This document shows, in pieces, positions 45,141 through 55,315 of a DNA stretch of 64,000 nt (position 1 is its first letter; the number at the start of each line of letters is the position of its first letter). The stretch is from the NCBI RefSeq assembly GCF_013368755.1, contig NC_049563.1, positions 4,526,001-4,590,000 on the forward strand. Direction: 5' to 3'. The notes under the pieces are model-generated. The model made no database searches and was not told where the DNA came from. It worked only from the letters and a program-made list of their open reading frames with translations. A program made the translations under genes and the position numbers. This DNA is from Talaromyces rugulosus (taxonomy: Eukaryota > Ascomycota > Eurotiomycetes > Eurotiales > Trichocomaceae).

Positions 45141-46066
45141 CTACCAATCAGAGATGGAAGCCAGCCGTTTCCGAGGTACGCCGCGATTTTTTAAAAATGA
45201 AATAGAAATATCTGCAGCAAAAGCTGGTAACCGCTTCAAAAATTCATCGAGAAGAATTGCCTCTGTCTCATTTCGAAGAATATCCAGGTTGTCCATCGTC
45301 AATGCTACTGCCGCATCTCTGATCTGATCATCAGATTCAGGTGTTAAGGTGTATATTTCTGTGATAACTGCCTCGAACGACTCCCTATTGAGCCGGTCTA
45401 AAAAGGACGCCCGGAAGTATCTTTCTGTTTTGCTTTTTAAACCATCGATCTGGAAATAGTCGGCTTGAACATACATCCGAACGTGGAATTGACATGCAGT
45501 GAAGTCTCTTTGGTATTCTGGTGGGGAGGTGCCGTCCTGAGAAGGCTCTTCCGATGACTGTTCGGGATTGATTTCCTTCTCTTCATCTCTGTTGATGCCA
45601 GGAGTATAATCGCCGGTATAAAGAAACTGGAGCACTTTTCTAATCACAATCGGATCTTGGTCTCCGAGTTCAATTTTCCCCGATGCCTCCTGCAGAAGCC
45701 ACCCTAATTAGCTGGCATTCGGTTAAAGCCGAAAACCCAAAACAAACCTTGAAATTTCCACCACATGACCTCGCGAAGTAAGCAGATCTAGGACAGACAA
45801 TGTTCCGATGGGCTGGAAAGACTTCAGTGCCACAGATAATAGTCAAATCACTGTACTGTGGGTTCAAGTACAAGCTAGCTCTCCATTGTTAGCGTACTAG
45901 AACCTACGAATACAAGCAGTAATTGATACATTCACCCATACCTGGCAAGGAGATTCAGCATTTCTGCGGATGAGTCATTGTCACTCGTTACAGACTGCAT
46001 TTCTTGTGTATGGTTCTCATAGCCAGTTTTAGGCCAAGTATAACTGCTCTTCTTTTTTTCCCCCAT
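45141..46066 (-). CDS. BTB/POZ domain protein
   Basis: Exons on the minus strand: 46066-45942, 45874-45748, 45689-45141; 266 aa. The BTB fold begins at about residue 45: YSDLTIICGTEVFPAHRNIVCPRSAYFARSCGGNFKEASGKIELGD and VIRKVLQFLYTGDYTPG, with the typical DLTI...F.AH...L...S.YF pattern. An acidic insert (DEEKEINPEQSSEEPSQDG) separates this from the post-BTB helices (HVRMYVQADYFQIDGLKSKTERYF). Such fungal BTB proteins are numerous and mostly uncharacterised. Some act as cullin-3 adaptors, but no MATH, Kelch or zinc finger partner domain is present here. The last exon-intron junctions rely on GTATGG and GTTTGT donors; the acceptor before CTTGTAC is needed because the AG six bases upstream would give a stop. 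Confidence 0.8.
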
Positions 46067-46494
46067 ATTGATAGAAGCCAAATTATTTAATTCTATAGAA
46101 AAATTTCTCGGCTCATGGGGTATTAATAGGTACCGTGCAATGCGGGAATTGTGTAGATGACGTGGCATAGCAGGAATAAGTACAGCTCATGTGCATCAAG
46201 TTCAAGCCTCAAGCTGTCTGATAGGGTAGGTAGTTACACCCATGCCTCAACCCAATGAATAGGAGGCGAGTGATTGTCAAGGGTCTGCGATTGGCACTTC
46301 TCTGTTTAAGCACGGATGTCATGTTGGCTTGAGATGTGATAGATGGACTCGCTAAAACTACTGAGCTGCTGAGACTATCACGAGCCAACAACTCACTTTG
46401 CTGTTTGAGAGCATTAATATATTCGGCTCAATTTTTCAATCTTTTCAAATTTTTAATTTAGTTTTACAGTTTTTTCATCTGTATTTAGGTCTGG
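46067..46494. other. Intergenic, BTB promoter and erg8 3' flank
   Basis: 428 bases, T-rich near 46430-46490. No coding or regulatory pattern recognised. Confidence 0.5.
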
Positions 46495-48073
46495 CTACAC
46501 CCATGTCGCATACCGTCTCGCGTTCTGGTATTCGTTGCGCACGCCTTCCGACCCATGTCTCACGCCCAACATGCGCACCCTCTCGATCTTGCCCCCAAAG
46601 TCGTCCTCAACCTTGCTCTGATATTTTTCAAAGAGCATCCTTAGTCGTATGACGACATCGATGTCGTCCTTGATCAACAGGGCCACCGCATCGTAGCCTC
46701 CAGCACCGGGTACAACACCCCCGATGACGCCTTCCACCTGCGAGACAGCATCGAGCAATTCTGTTTGGACACGAGGCTCAATCGGAACTTCGGACTTGGC
46801 TGTCATTTGTTGTAGATAGTTTCGTGACTGTTGCATCAACCCTCTCACCGTCTTGTGGAGCTCGACAATCGCAGCCGACTCAAACTCTGAGCTCATCCGG
46901 GTGTGACTGAAACGGCGAAGCTCGGTGCGAAGTTTTTCGTTGTTTGCTTGCAGGTCGTCCCACAGCTGATCGGCCTCTTCTCTATTTTGTTTGCGCCACT
47001 CGAGCACTTTTCTCACCATCGACGGGGTCTGCGATCCGCAGTCGACATCGCACAGGATCAGCTGCACGCCAGGCGGCAGTTTCATGCCCACGTCGGCAAA
47101 TTCGGTATCCCAGGGCTGTGCAGGATCCAAGTCCTCCACTGTCGAGAAGAGCCTTTCCTCAAAACTGGGCGAGCCGACTTCGCCGAGCCTCTCGAGGATC
47201 GACGGGGAAAAGCGACGGTAGAAACACGAGCCAAAGACTGCGGCTCCAATGTCGAACCCAGAACCCACTTTGCCTTGAGCAGCGCAGTGTGCGGCCTGTG
47301 CTAGATTGTGCAGCTTCTCGCGAGCCACTACCAGATCGTCCGGGTGCATTGTGCGATGGGTAACGAGAGCAGATACGAGAGCGGTGACCAGCGCGGCTGA
47401 TGAGCCCAAGCCTGTCTTGTGAGCGTCTTGCAGGGTGACTCCAAAGTCCCGGAACCCACCACGGTTGCGGGCAGCGGAATCATTCCCTGAGTTGGTGTCT
47501 GAGTAATAGTCGTTGTCGGCCAAGATGGTGACGGAGAGCGAGCCAAGGTCTTGTGAATCAGCCACGTAGCTAGTGTATGTGAGCGCGTAGTTTAGGGATG
47601 TCTCGACAAAGGGATTTCTCGGTCTGTCGTAAAGTTAGCAACGTAAAGCTCCCTTCTTCTCCGGCTTCACGCCGCGAGCAGGAATGGAAAACGCACCCCT
47701 CATTCCTCTGAGAGACCTTGACCCCGCCTCCATTTTCACACCTCCGCACGACATATTCCCAGACGGCGTCGCGGAACTGCGGCGAGCGCACAATGATGTT
47801 CTCCTCGGGCTGGCCGTCAAAAGCCTGGGTTGCACCGGCCTGCGGCTCCTCCTCATCGACTACCCCCTCCTTGGCGGTGTCGAGCGACGAGGTAAAGGGG
47901 TCTCCAGAACCGGGGCGACGATCACGCTGCAGCTGCTGGACCAGCACGTGAATGCGAGCGTCGAGGGCAAAGACGGTGCCAGAGTAGTCACGGTCAAGCA
48001 CCAGGTAGCCGCCAGTGAGAAGAACCTTGCCCGGAGCCGACACAGCGGTCGTGTTGGGCGGGTGAACAAGCAT
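46495..48073 (-). CDS. erg8: Phosphomevalonate kinase
   Basis: Exons on the minus strand: 48073-47697 and 47623-46495; 501 aa. It phosphorylates mevalonate-5-phosphate to the diphosphate in the mevalonate pathway that feeds ergosterol and all isoprenoids. GHMP kinase motifs are in order: VSAPGKVLLTGGYLVL near the N-terminus, TGLGSSAALVTALVSALV in the middle (phosphate-binding loop), and VEGVIGGVVPGAGGYDAVALLI near the C-terminus. The intron joins QRNEG to PRNPFVETSLNYALTY, reproducing the conserved NPFVET-type block. An Asp/Glu-rich insert (VVDEEEPQAGATQAFDGQPEEN) lies at about residues 70-92. The start ATG is followed closely by the first motif as in the family. It shares a divergent promoter region with the PPR gene. 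Confidence 0.93.
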
Positions 48074-49255
48074 CAGGCTTGCCAGGTAGCGGGGTTGGAG
48101 ATGCGAGGAAGGGAATGGATTCGCTGCAAGTATGCTTCTGCTCTATCTTGTCGCGCAAGTCCGATTCAATGGTAGTTGGGAGTCACGATCTCGAGTCATC
48201 GTGTGTTTATTTTGAGGATAGTCGGCGGGCCGGGCAGGTGCGAGGGGTGGCCGCCACGTCATTGGCCGATCTCCGCGTCATTGTTCTTACAGTAACAAAA
48301 CAATGTCTTTATTTATTTAATATTGATAATATTGTTGCAGGTAACACAACACTTCGTCGCCAACCAGCCACGACCACGATGTCATTCCGAACCCAACCTA
48401 GAATTCTCCAGGCAAACAACCCACTGACGTAACGCATCGAGCAGCGCGGGTCAGCAAGAAAAAGAGCCGGGAGCCCCGGACTTAATTCTGAATAATCTGA
48501 ATAATCAGCGTTAGGGTGAGTCACAGTGCTTATTGCTGCCTGCTGCCTCAGGCCGCCAGGAGCCGCGCCTAGCCGCTTTGGGCGGGCCCCCGCAGGCATT
48601 GGCCAATCGGAGAGACGCCTATCTTCCGAGCAGCTAGCCCGATTGGGAAAACGAGCCGTTCCTATTTTTTCCTTAGCGCCCGGAATGAGCACATTCTGAT
48701 TGGCCAATCTGCCCGCGGAGGCTCCACCGGCAGTCATCTGATTTTGCCCTTCTGGAAGCTTTTGGCTCTCGTCGGGTTCGGCCTTCGGGGCTAACAGTCT
48801 CTGCGTCCCAGCGCGTCGGGTGCGCCTTTAACTCCGCCCACTCGCTCGCTCTCACACGCATTCCTTCCCGTTATCGTCGCTCCCTTTTTCTCCAGGCACC
48901 TGTCCTGTCTGTGTTTGTTCTCCCTCTTCCACTTCATCCTCCCTGGTTTCCCCTATTCACTCGATAAAACAACACGGGGCTGCGTGACTCTGTTCTTCTT
49001 CTTTCCTCTCTTGGTTGGAACTGCAGATTATCATTACTGACCACCAGGCACTTTCGCTTCTTTGCTTTATATCATAAACAATTTCTCCCGCGCGTTCTTT
49101 TGGCGGCAGTCGGTCGTCAAATGAACCTGCATTGTTCTTCACTATTGCTCACCAAGGTATGAATATTTCTTCACTGATTTCTTGATCCTCCGGCGCAAAA
49201 CTAACTTCTCTTTTAGAGACTCCTCTTCGGCCGGAAGAGGACCCCCATTAGATAA
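48074..49255. promoter_or_regulatory. Divergent promoter of erg8 and the PPR gene, paired CCAAT palindromes
   Basis: Two identical ATTGGCCAAT palindromes lie at 48598-48607 and 48699-48708. Each carries a CCAAT core on both strands, and an ATTGGCCGAT variant lies near 48260. CCAAT cores bind the HAP/CBC complex, which in Aspergilli works with HapX and SREBP-type regulators on respiratory, iron and sterol genes. Control of a sterol gene and a mitochondrial gene from here is plausible but inferred. The PPR leader contains a likely 5' UTR intron (49157-49216). Confidence 0.5.
49157..49216 (+). other. Probable 5' UTR intron of the PPR gene
   Basis: AAG|GTATGA donor at 49157, branch-like AACTAAC at about 49198-49204 and TTTTAG acceptor ending at 49216, 39 bases before the start codon. 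Length 60 bp matches the coding introns of the window. Confidence 0.5.
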
Positions 49256-52200
49256 ATGGTTTTTAAGCCATTCACCCACCTCGCGCGCCAGAACTTTGCC
49301 AAAGCCTTCACCCATGGCTATGCTCAGTCGGTAGTTGCAGCCTCGCAGTCCACCTACGCCACCCCGGCCGCCTCCCTCAACCAGCTCGCTACCCACCCCC
49401 TCAAATTCCCTCGCACAACACAGCTTCAGAATGCCTTTCAGAGCTCGTCAAGCTCATCCGGCGCCGGAGCCAAGGCCAGCCAGTCATCTGGCGGCTCAGG
49501 AGATTCTGGTTTAGCCGCCTACTATGCCGCCTGGCAACATGCACAACAAACGGGAGACGACAGTGACTGGAGGCAGTTTCAATTCAAGCGTCGCATCGGA
49601 TGGAAACCCAAGGACGACGCCACAGACGCCGACAAGGTTCACCAAGATGATAAACTAGCCCAGAGTGATGTCCGCGATCTGAAAAAGGCCGCTGTCAACG
49701 TCGATGTCAGCGCCAAAGTCGAAGAAGCCGTTGCGCGCGAGATTCAGATCCAAGAGGAAAATGCAGAGGCCGAAGAAGGCGTCTCCGCCAGTGAAAATGT
49801 TGCCGAATCCGAGGCTGCTGTCGAGCAGCTCTCTGATCTTCAAATCGAGCAATCGCATTCGGAATCACTCCGCATAGTTCAGCTCGCCGTTGCCGAAAAA
49901 TATGTCGAAATCCCTGCCGCCTTCGAGGAGCTTGTGCGAGCTGGTCTCACTCCGTCCGTCGAGGCATACAATGCACTGCTGGTAGCCGCCATAAAACTGC
50001 ACGCCGATTCTTCTCATGCCGTGCCCAAAGCTCTGGATGTCTACTCGGACATGCTGCGTCGCCGCGTCATGCCAAATGAGGAGACCTACAAGACTCTGAT
50101 TGCTATCTTGGTTTCCCGAGCTTTCGAGACCTTGGCCGCGAAGGAAGCCCTGGAGCAGCAGCGCACTCGTTTCGGCGGGCTGGAGGAAGAGGGAAAGTTC
50201 TTGTTCCGCTCGAGCGAATTGGAGAGGGAACTAGTTGCAGAGGACCACTCTCTCAGCATCGCCATCAAACTGTTTGATGCTGCCGTCGCCCGCCATCAGG
50301 AAATGGTCTTCCCCTTGGAAGTTTACCGCTCTCTCATTACCAGCTGCGCCGAAGAAGGCAAAGTGGAGGACATGATCCGAATCTACGCCCACATCGAAAC
50401 TCAGAAGCTCGTGCCACACGCTGCTATTTTCCCCTCGATGATTCGTGCTTTTGCCAAGATCGGTGACTTACAGAGTGCCGTTGAGTGTTACAACGAGTAC
50501 CGTGAAATGGCTGTCGCAGATGACAAAGGCATCTTCAGCATTGTTGAGCGTCGCGACGCTGACGTCTATGCTGCCCTGGTCTGCGCCTACCTGACTTGCG
50601 GCAAGCAGGAAGGAGGTATGCGCTTCCTGGAGCGCATTCGCGAGTCCTTCACCGATGTGAAGGAAGACCGCGAATCTCGTCTGGAGGCGTTCGAGTCTGT
50701 TATCGTCCGCAACGCTCTCGTCCAAGCCTCGCTAGACGCTGGAAACTTTGTTGAAGCTGCCGAGCAAGCCACTGCTCAACTTGGCGGCGAGGCCCTTCAG
50801 CAGGCCATGGCAAAGATCTGTGTCGCAGCTGCTGACGCTGGAAACGCAGACGTTGCGTTCGAGTCGTACAACCGCCTCGTTGTCGAGTCGGCAGAGGCTG
50901 TTGGCTCAGCCATTCCCATGCTGGCTTTGCATATCCGACAAGGAAACGTGTTTGCCGCGAGAACATTCTGGGGAATCTTGACCAACCTGGATCAGGCAGC
51001 CTCGGATATGATCCAGCCGACGACCATGTATTCTGTCGCTCTCATCAAGAGCGGTCACGTCGAGGAGGGATTGATGGAAGCCCGCAAAATGTTCAACCTC
51101 ATTCGAAACACCGCACCTGCCCACCAGATGCTTCAAGCCCCCGTTCGCGAAGAGATCGATGAAGCCATCGATCTTCTTGGCCGCGTCCTGATGGTGCAGT
51201 CTGGCATGATTATCTCATCCCCCGCTGCTATGACTCTTATCCGGTCTATGGTCGAGAATGGCGGTTTGGTTTTCCCCATGGCTGAGCACGCTGTGGCCAG
51301 TTTGGGACCGATGGGCATTTCGCAGCTCAGTGTCGACGATCTTACTTTGGCTCTCCAAGTCCAGGCAGGCATGATTGTCAACAATGCTGCTGTTTTGGAT
51401 GCCCCTCACCTGGTTCGCTTCGCCCACATGGTTGATGTTGTTCTGACCACTGGTGTCCCTCTGGATGTGTTTACCACGCGTCTCGTCGACCAGGCAATTC
51501 TCAAACTTTCCGACAGCCGACCAGAACTGGTGAGACGGTGGCAGGACTATTTCGCTCCCAGCCCCAGCAAGCAGTCTATGACATCCGGCTCCTACACCCC
51601 CGTCTCGGAACCGTCGCAGATGAACTCGTCGGCAACCAGCGCGGAAGACAACTTTGATCCTTATGCTTACTCGACTGACTTCCGGGGCTCGGCAATCATT
51701 GCTGACGAGCTCGAAGCTTCCAGCGGACGAGGCACTGCTCACCTGAACGCAGCTCTGACGAAACTGCGCAACATCCGCCGCCTTGGCCGTCATCCACGCT
51801 ATATCACTTATGCCAAGCTCATCAACGCTGCGGCCAAGGGTAGTCGTATGGATCAAGTACACGATATTTTGGCTATGGCACGACAGGACGTTCCTCTTAT
51901 TCCTCAGTACAACACCGTGCGCTACGGTTGGGTTTCGATCCTGGACGCGATGGTCGCGGCATGCCTGACTCTCGGTGAACGCAACCTGGCAGCCAAGTTC
52001 CACCAGGAACTGTTAGACATTGGCTCTGCTCCGTCCGCCAACACTTTTGGTCTCTACATCACCACGTTGAAGGAATCCACCAAGACGTTCGATGAGGCAA
52101 CCGAAGCGGTCAAGATCTTCCACCGGGCCAGTGCCGAGGGCGTTGAACCCACTTCTTTCCTGTACAATGCATTGATCGGAAAGCTTGGAAAGGCTCGCCG

Positions 52201-53047
52201 TATTGACGACTGTCTTTTCTACTTTGCGGAAATGCGTGCAAACGGAGTTCGCCCAACCAGTGTCACCTATGGTACTGTCGTCAATGCGCTCTGCCGTGTT
52301 AGCGACGAGCGCTTTGCCGAGGAAATGTTTGACGAGATGGAGTCTATGCCTAACTACAAGCCTCGTCCAGCACCATACAACTCGATGATCCAGTATTTCC
52401 TCAACACGAAACGTGACCGCAGCAAGGTCCTTGCCTACTACGAACGCATGCGATCGCGCAACATTGAGCCGACAATGCACACATACAAGCTTCTTATCGA
52501 TGCACACGCCTCCCTGGAGCCGGTCAACATGGAAGCAGCCGAGAAAGTGCTCGAGACCATCAAGACGTCTGGCCAGCGGCCCGAAGCCGTCCACTATGCA
52601 TCTTTGATCCACGCCAAGGGCTGCGTGCTCCGCGACATGGACGGCGCCCGCGCCATCTTCGACTCGGTCATGTCCAACAGCCAAGTGCGCGTTCAGCCGT
52701 GCTTGTACCAAGCGCTCTTCGAGGCCATGGTGATCAACCACCAAGTGCCATCGACCAGCGAGGTTGTCAGCGACATGGAACGCCGCGGCATCGAAATGAC
52801 TCCGTACATTGCCAACACTCTGATCAACGGCTGGGCCGCCGAGGGCAACATCTCCAAAGCCCGCACCGTCTACAACAGCATCGGCGCTGCAAAGCGCGAG
52901 CCTAGCACTTACGAAGCCATGACGCGCGCGTTCCTGGCTGCAGAGAACCGGTCTGGCGCAGTCGAGGTTGTTCAGGAGATGGTCTCTCGAGGCTACCCAT
53001 CGGCCGTGGCTGGCAAGATTGTGGAACTGGTTGGCACAACCGCTTAA
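49256..53047 (+). CDS. Mitochondrial pentatricopeptide repeat (PPR) protein
   Basis: Single exon, 1263 aa. PPR proteins bind organelle RNA and control its processing, stability or translation. The first 80 residues lack acidic residues and are rich in Lys, Arg, Ser and Ala (MVFKPFTHLARQNFAKAFTHG), a mitochondrial targeting region. PPR-type helical pairs occur at about residues 205-450 (AYNALLVAAIKLHADSS, VMPNEETYKTLIAILV) and most clearly at 840-1250 (LYNALIGKLGKARRIDDC, VTYGTVVNALCRVSDERFAEEMFDEM, HTYKLLIDAHASLEP). The spacing of about 35 residues is the PPR repeat. Size and layout resemble Neurospora Cya-5-like factors needed for cox1 expression, but orthology cannot be proven here. A Ser/Thr linker near residues 765-800 separates the two halves. 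Divergent from erg8. Confidence 0.85.
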   Translation: MVFKPFTHLARQNFAKAFTHGYAQSVVAASQSTYATPAASLNQLATHPLKFPRTTQLQNAFQSSSSSSGAGAKASQSSGGSGDSGLAAYYAAWQHAQQTGDDSDWRQFQFKRRIGWKPKDDATDADKVHQDDKLAQSDVRDLKKAAVNVDVSAKVEEAVAREIQIQEENAEAEEGVSASENVAESEAAVEQLSDLQIEQSHSESLRIVQLAVAEKYVEIPAAFEELVRAGLTPSVEAYNALLVAAIKLHADSSHAVPKALDVYSDMLRRRVMPNEETYKTLIAILVSRAFETLAAKEALEQQRTRFGGLEEEGKFLFRSSELERELVAEDHSLSIAIKLFDAAVARHQEMVFPLEVYRSLITSCAEEGKVEDMIRIYAHIETQKLVPHAAIFPSMIRAFAKIGDLQSAVECYNEYREMAVADDKGIFSIVERRDADVYAALVCAYLTCGKQEGGMRFLERIRESFTDVKEDRESRLEAFESVIVRNALVQASLDAGNFVEAAEQATAQLGGEALQQAMAKICVAAADAGNADVAFESYNRLVVESAEAVGSAIPMLALHIRQGNVFAARTFWGILTNLDQAASDMIQPTTMYSVALIKSGHVEEGLMEARKMFNLIRNTAPAHQMLQAPVREEIDEAIDLLGRVLMVQSGMIISSPAAMTLIRSMVENGGLVFPMAEHAVASLGPMGISQLSVDDLTLALQVQAGMIVNNAAVLDAPHLVRFAHMVDVVLTTGVPLDVFTTRLVDQAILKLSDSRPELVRRWQDYFAPSPSKQSMTSGSYTPVSEPSQMNSSATSAEDNFDPYAYSTDFRGSAIIADELEASSGRGTAHLNAALTKLRNIRRLGRHPRYITYAKLINAAAKGSRMDQVHDILAMARQDVPLIPQYNTVRYGWVSILDAMVAACLTLGERNLAAKFHQELLDIGSAPSANTFGLYITTLKESTKTFDEATEAVKIFHRASAEGVEPTSFLYNALIGKLGKARRIDDCLFYFAEMRANGVRPTSVTYGTVVNALCRVSDERFAEEMFDEMESMPNYKPRPAPYNSMIQYFLNTKRDRSKVLAYYERMRSRNIEPTMHTYKLLIDAHASLEPVNMEAAEKVLETIKTSGQRPEAVHYASLIHAKGCVLRDMDGARAIFDSVMSNSQVRVQPCLYQALFEAMVINHQVPSTSEVVSDMERRGIEMTPYIANTLINGWAAEGNISKARTVYNSIGAAKREPSTYEAMTRAFLAAENRSGAVEVVQEMVSRGYPSAVAGKIVELVGTTA

Positions 53048-54894
53048 CCGGTTTTTCGGTTTTTCACAAACCTAACGGCCGTTTCTTTTCTTTTCTTTCT
53101 CTTCTATTCCTTCACTCTTTGAGAGAGTCTTTTTTTCTCCTTCTCTGTGACGAAATTTTACTCTCTCACATTTTCACTATGAATTCTAATCTACGTGGAA
53201 AAAAAGAAACAACGAGGGCTGGACCCTCTACCACAAGCCCAGCTCTCGAAGTATTCAAGGGTGAAGAAGTTTGCATAAAAGATACCATCAGGGGGGAACA
53301 TATCGTTGGAGTTTTTGTTTTTTGTTTTTTGTTTCCTCTGTACTATATCCATAATCTGGGAAAGCAAAGCGAGCGTTTTATGGCGTTATTGGTTAGAAAG
53401 ATTTCATGTGTGTTTCTTTCTGTTTGGAAGGGGGTTTTTTTTTCAGTTCAATAGATACATCTCAACTCTCTTCTGAGGGGTACATCCGAAATATCTCGGG
53501 TTTGTATGTACCTCTTGGTTGGCTATGACCAAGGCAGGCAGGTATTATTACCTTGTTATGCATGGTTTTTTATAATTATTAACAAAAGAAGAATAAAAAC
53601 GAATATATGACGAGATAACTACAAGTTTCTTTTCTTGAATGCGGGTCAATTGTTTATATAGGGTGTCTCTCGGTCAACATCTGGTCGAGCTTCTACCTTT
53701 GTTCGAGCTATGCACTTCAGATGCTATATAGATAATACATTAAAAACCCCCCATATGAACCAGCATTAGCATAGAGTGATTAAGAACAGGTGCGCATATA
53801 TAGAGAACCATGCTCTATACTACATGTACCCCTGTGTCTTCGCATACACGTCAAACATGACAATAATAGAAACCATAAACCTACATGTTATTTCCTCCTC
53901 GGGCTTAGGGGCTGTAAAATTCGGAGGTACTCCATACACCCTAATCCTGACAGACTACCCCTCATCTACGGAGTACACGGAGTAGTATCAAACACTGATC
54001 CGTGGTGAGCATTGACGCCAGTAGTATAGAGACAACGGTTTTATAATTCTTGCTCGTGCCAACATTAACCCGACGTTGTTGTTAACTAATCGGATATTAT
54101 TGTACAATTTACACAAGTTTCCAGAACCAATGACTTCTAACGGCAAATGAATATTTAAATACCATCTTCTCATGCTCAACTGCAGGTCCAGCACCCCGGC
54201 GTGGTCTGTGATGTGCAGCGGCAGCGCAGGAGCAAAAAAAAAAAGTAACGATGTAACGAGAAGGAGGCGCGCCAAGCTTAAAGCTTGTAAATTGCGAACC
54301 GAGCGAGTCTTTTCTATATTTGGTTAAAACGGCTCTGCCAGGGGACGATCTGGACGCTTACAGTTGTAGTGATGTACTGCGCAATTTGCACGTTGAAATA
54401 TGCAGAAATGCATAGGATTCAGCATGAGATAGCAGATTCGTTTATGTTTTTTCTCTTTTTTTTTCTATTAATTTATGCCAAAGAGCATAACTACATGATT
54501 GTACTTTGTATTTCCTACGGAACGTCGTGGAGAACGGGATGTAGTGGCGCACATAAGCGTAAAAACATGGCCCTAAAACTACTCCTAATTTAGTACTGAG
54601 AGTACGGTCTCCGCTTACGGGTCTCGCTCTGATCGGCATTCCCCTGAATTTCTCTCCGGGCTTGTCTGGATTTTCAGTGGATTTTCAGCCTCCGGAGGTC
54701 CCGATAATAAGTTGTTAATGTTGGCAACTTGGCAATTAATTGTTGGTTGCCTAGTGTTTCGAAGAGTTTTAATTTAAATAATATAAATAGACATCTCCTG
54801 CTCTCTCACACCTTGAACAATAAACATCAACTTTTTTTTCTCTCGAACAACCTTTTAATAGTAAAAAAAAAACATTATACTTCTATCCACCACC
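53048..54894. other. Long intergenic region, transition to accessory DNA
   Basis: 1.85 kb without a supportable gene. The left 450 bases are PPR 3' flank with T-rich runs (53300-53330). Two TACGGAGTA-type words overlap at 53967-53984 (TACGGAGTA then ACACGGAGTA). The last 150 bases are AT-rich with T and A runs before the secreted-protein start. Confidence 0.5.
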
Positions 54895-55315
54895 ATGAAG
54901 TTCACCGCTGCTTTCCTCCTGGCTCTCCCTGCCATGGCTCTCGCCAAGGTCAGACTTGCTTCTTACATACTCTTGTTTTCTAACTCATTTTACTGACTCT
55001 TGAATGATACAGCCCGCTCACTCCCACTCCCACTCTTCCTCGGCCATCCCAACCCCTTCCTCTTCCGCCATCCCATCACCCTCATCGACTCCCTCATCGA
55101 CTCCCGTCCCAGCTATTACCGTGTGCAACAGCCAGGCCGGCCCTTACACACGGTACTGCCCTCAGTGCCTGTCGCAATGCTCCAGTCGAACCGGTGAGAG
55201 TGAGGAGCAGTGCTACTGGTCTGTTTTCATGACCATCAACTCTATTCAGAGCCAGTGCGAGGCCATGGGCGGTAACAACTGCGCCGATCAGGCTGTGAAT
55301 GACGTCTGCAAGTAA
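54895..55315 (+). CDS. Small secreted cysteine-rich protein
   Basis: Exons 54895-54948 and 55013-55315; 118 aa. Exon 1 encodes nearly exactly a signal peptide, MKFTAAFLLALPAMALAK, with likely cleavage after the second Ala-Leu-Ala. A His/Ser/Pro/Thr-rich linker with repeats (SSAIPTP, SSAIPSP, SSTP) spans residues 19-50. The mature part has eight cysteines spaced C-x10-C-x2-C-x3-C-x10-C-x14-C-x7-C-x8-C, enough for four disulphides. The spacing does not match hydrophobins or the CFEM pattern that I know, and no catalytic motif is visible. Such proteins may act at the wall or toward competitors or hosts; the role here is unknown. The CACC before ATG is a good start context. It lies at the boundary of the AT-rich accessory region. 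Confidence 0.82.

Noticed and set aside
45670..45880. Stand-alone 67-residue BTB fragment
   Set aside because: It is exon 2 of the three-exon BTB gene read into its intron.
51215..52744. Minus-strand frames of 262 and 243 residues inside the PPR gene
   Set aside because: Antisense shadows of the repeat-bearing ORF; no recognisable protein.
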